From Aquabacter sp. (lineage in GTDB: Bacteria; Pseudomonadota; Alphaproteobacteria; Rhizobiales; Xanthobacteraceae): a stretch of 5,235 bases of DNA. Shown here piece by piece: positions 4,100 to 5,235 of the stretch. Made by a program: the position numbers and the translations under genes. Where the stretch lies: assembly GCA_030147645.1 (NCBI GenBank), contig JASBUY010000397.1:1-5235 (forward strand). Direction: 5' to 3'. The notes beneath the pieces are model-generated. The model had not been told where the DNA came from. It worked only from the letters and a program-made list of their open reading frames with translations, and did no database searches. Numbering within the stretch: the first letter of the stretch is position 1; every line of letters begins with the position of its first letter.

Positions 4100-5235
4100 A
4101 TGGATTTCAAAGTCTGCCATTCCATGCCGGGGCGCATCCGCCTCAGCACGCCGCTTCTCGCCCATCCCTCCGCCTTTGCCACTGCCACGCTGTCTTGGCT
4201 GGAGGCCCAATCCTGGGTCAAAAGCGCCCGCGTGAATTACGGCTGCGCGAGCCTCATTCTGGAATATGACCCCACGCGGCAGGCCGACCTTGAGACCACG
4301 CTCGGCCTCATCCGTCATCTGAGCGTGGACGACCTCGAAGCGTTTCTCGCGTCCGCCGCCAAAGCTCCGGAGGCACATGCGGCGCAGCAGCCAAAGGCGG
4401 TCTCGCGGCGCCAGCCTTTGACATTGCCGACCGTTTCGCTCGGCCTCGCCTTGATCCCGCACCCGCTGGCCTTTGCGGTCAACATCCCTTTGACCCTCTA
4501 CAACGCGCTGCCGATCTTCAAGCGCGCCTGGCATGTCTGGAGCACGGAGAAGCGGCTGAATGTCGACTTCCTCGATACCCTCGCCATCTCGGCCTCCCTG
4601 GCCCAGGGCAATCCGGTGGCAGGCAGCATCATCGTGTGGCTGGTGCGGCTCGGGGATTGGATCCGCGACCTCACCGCCGCCGGCTCCAAGCGCGCGGTGC
4701 GCGAATTGCTCGAATTCCGGGGCAAGAGCGCCTGGGTCATGCGCGACGGCGTGGTGGAATCCATCCCGGCGGAAGACCTCCAGGTGGACGACCATGTGGT
4801 GGTCTATCCCGGCGAGATGATCCCGGTGGACGGCGAAATCCTGCGCGGCCACGCCACCATCGACCAGAAGACCATCACCGGCGAGGGGCTGGCGGTGTCG
4901 CGCGGCGTGGGCGATCAGGTGTTCGCGGCCTGTATCGTCCAGGAGGGGCAGATCACCATTCGCTCCAAGCGGGTGGGGGACGACACCACCGCCGGGCAGA
5001 TCGCGCGTATTGTGGAATCCAATCCCGCCGGCGACACCCGCATGCAGAATCATGCAGAGCGCTTCGCCGATCGCCTCGTCGTGCCCACCGTCGGGCTCGC
5101 CGTGGGCACCGCCTTGCTCACGCGGGATTTCAACCGCTTCCTGTCGCTGGTGATCGTCGATTATGGAACCGGCATCCGCGTCGCCGCGCCGACGTCGGTT
5201 CTCTCCTCCATGACCCATGCCGCGCGCTCCGGCAT
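4100..5235 (+). CDS. fezB: P1B-type metal ATPase, likely P1B-6/FezB (3' end outside window)
   Basis: ATP-driven metal pump; the first 378 residues are present and the frame is open at the right edge. Residues 1-60 are an HMA-like domain with PGRIRL (10-15) and SLILEYD (51-57) but no CxxC. Membrane segments lie at about 110-140 and 155-185. The actuator domain follows, with PGEMIPVDG (237-245) and the dephosphorylation motif TGE (260-262) in DQKTITGEG. Further membrane segments are at about 325-341 and 344-362. The intramembrane metal site, CPC in copper and zinc pumps, reads Tyr-Gly-Thr (355-357) in VDYGTGIRVAAPTSVL. The phosphorylation motif DKTGT would follow the right edge and cannot be checked. 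The start is ATG 4100 with GAGG (4087-4090) nine bases before it; no earlier in-frame start was found nearby. The odd metal site, PGRxR head and neighbours fit FezB, the ferrosome ATPase. ATPase identity is certain; the FezB name is an inference. Confidence 0.85.
   Translation, partial: MDFKVCHSMPGRIRLSTPLLAHPSAFATATLSWLEAQSWVKSARVNYGCASLILEYDPTRQADLETTLGLIRHLSVDDLEAFLASAAKAPEAHAAQQPKAVSRRQPLTLPTVSLGLALIPHPLAFAVNIPLTLYNALPIFKRAWHVWSTEKRLNVDFLDTLAISASLAQGNPVAGSIIVWLVRLGDWIRDLTAAGSKRAVRELLEFRGKSAWVMRDGVVESIPAEDLQVDDHVVVYPGEMIPVDGEILRGHATIDQKTITGEGLAVSRGVGDQVFAACIVQEGQITIRSKRVGDDTTAGQIARIVESNPAGDTRMQNHAERFADRLVVPTVGLAVGTALLTRDFNRFLSLVIVDYGTGIRVAAPTSVLSSMTHAARSG

Noticed and set aside
4058..5218. 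386-codon open frame on the minus strand
   Set aside because: Lies wholly antisense to the ATPase, whose conserved motifs prove the plus strand codes. The product is His/Gly/Arg/Asp-rich without domain features, a typical GC-rich shadow.
1..5235. CRISPR array, tRNA, rRNA, insertion sequence or phage attachment site
   Set aside because: No regularly spaced repeats, cloverleaf-like sequence, transposase or flanking direct repeats were seen on either strand.

Overview
The window is GC-rich, densely coding DNA with AAGGGG/GAGG-type ribosome binding sites. The protein types (EamA transporter, DsbB with a DUF5993-like partner, DUF5132-like protein, P1B-type ATPase) suggest an alphaproteobacterium, most likely of the order Hyphomicrobiales. 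That placement is inferred from the character of the genes, not from a marker gene.

Left part, minus strand (1-1853): three genes read leftward. The 51-residue DUF5993-like membrane protein (1698-1853) is followed after 7 bases by dsbB (1118-1690), whose ribosome binding site overlaps the upstream stop codon. A strong GC hairpin lies directly behind the dsbB stop codon. Beyond a 179-base gap lies a ten-helix EamA/DMT-family transporter that starts at 938 and runs off the left edge.

Middle (1854-2746): a 185-base divergent intergenic region, then a 104-residue coiled-coil protein of unknown function on the plus strand (2039-2353). Next comes a 393-base stretch with no convincing gene. It contains several short dyads and an AT-rich patch, and probably holds the control region of the downstream cluster.

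Right part, plus strand (2747-5235, cut off at the right edge): three co-oriented genes that look like the front of one system. They encode a DUF5132-like membrane protein with a His-containing tail, a protein with an HMA-like domain and a C-terminal hydrophobic region, and a P1B-type ATPase with an HMA-like N-terminus. The HMA-like domains of the last two lack CxxC and carry a shared PGRxRL motif. The ATPase replaces the usual intramembrane CPC with Tyr-Gly-Thr. This combination closely resembles the fez gene clusters that build ferrosomes (membrane-bounded iron granules known from Desulfovibrio, Rhodopseudomonas palustris and Shewanella), in which FezB is a P1B-6 ATPase. I propose that this is a ferrosome-type iron-storage cluster whose remaining genes lie past the right edge. 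Two tandem hairpins sit between its first two genes and could set their relative expression.
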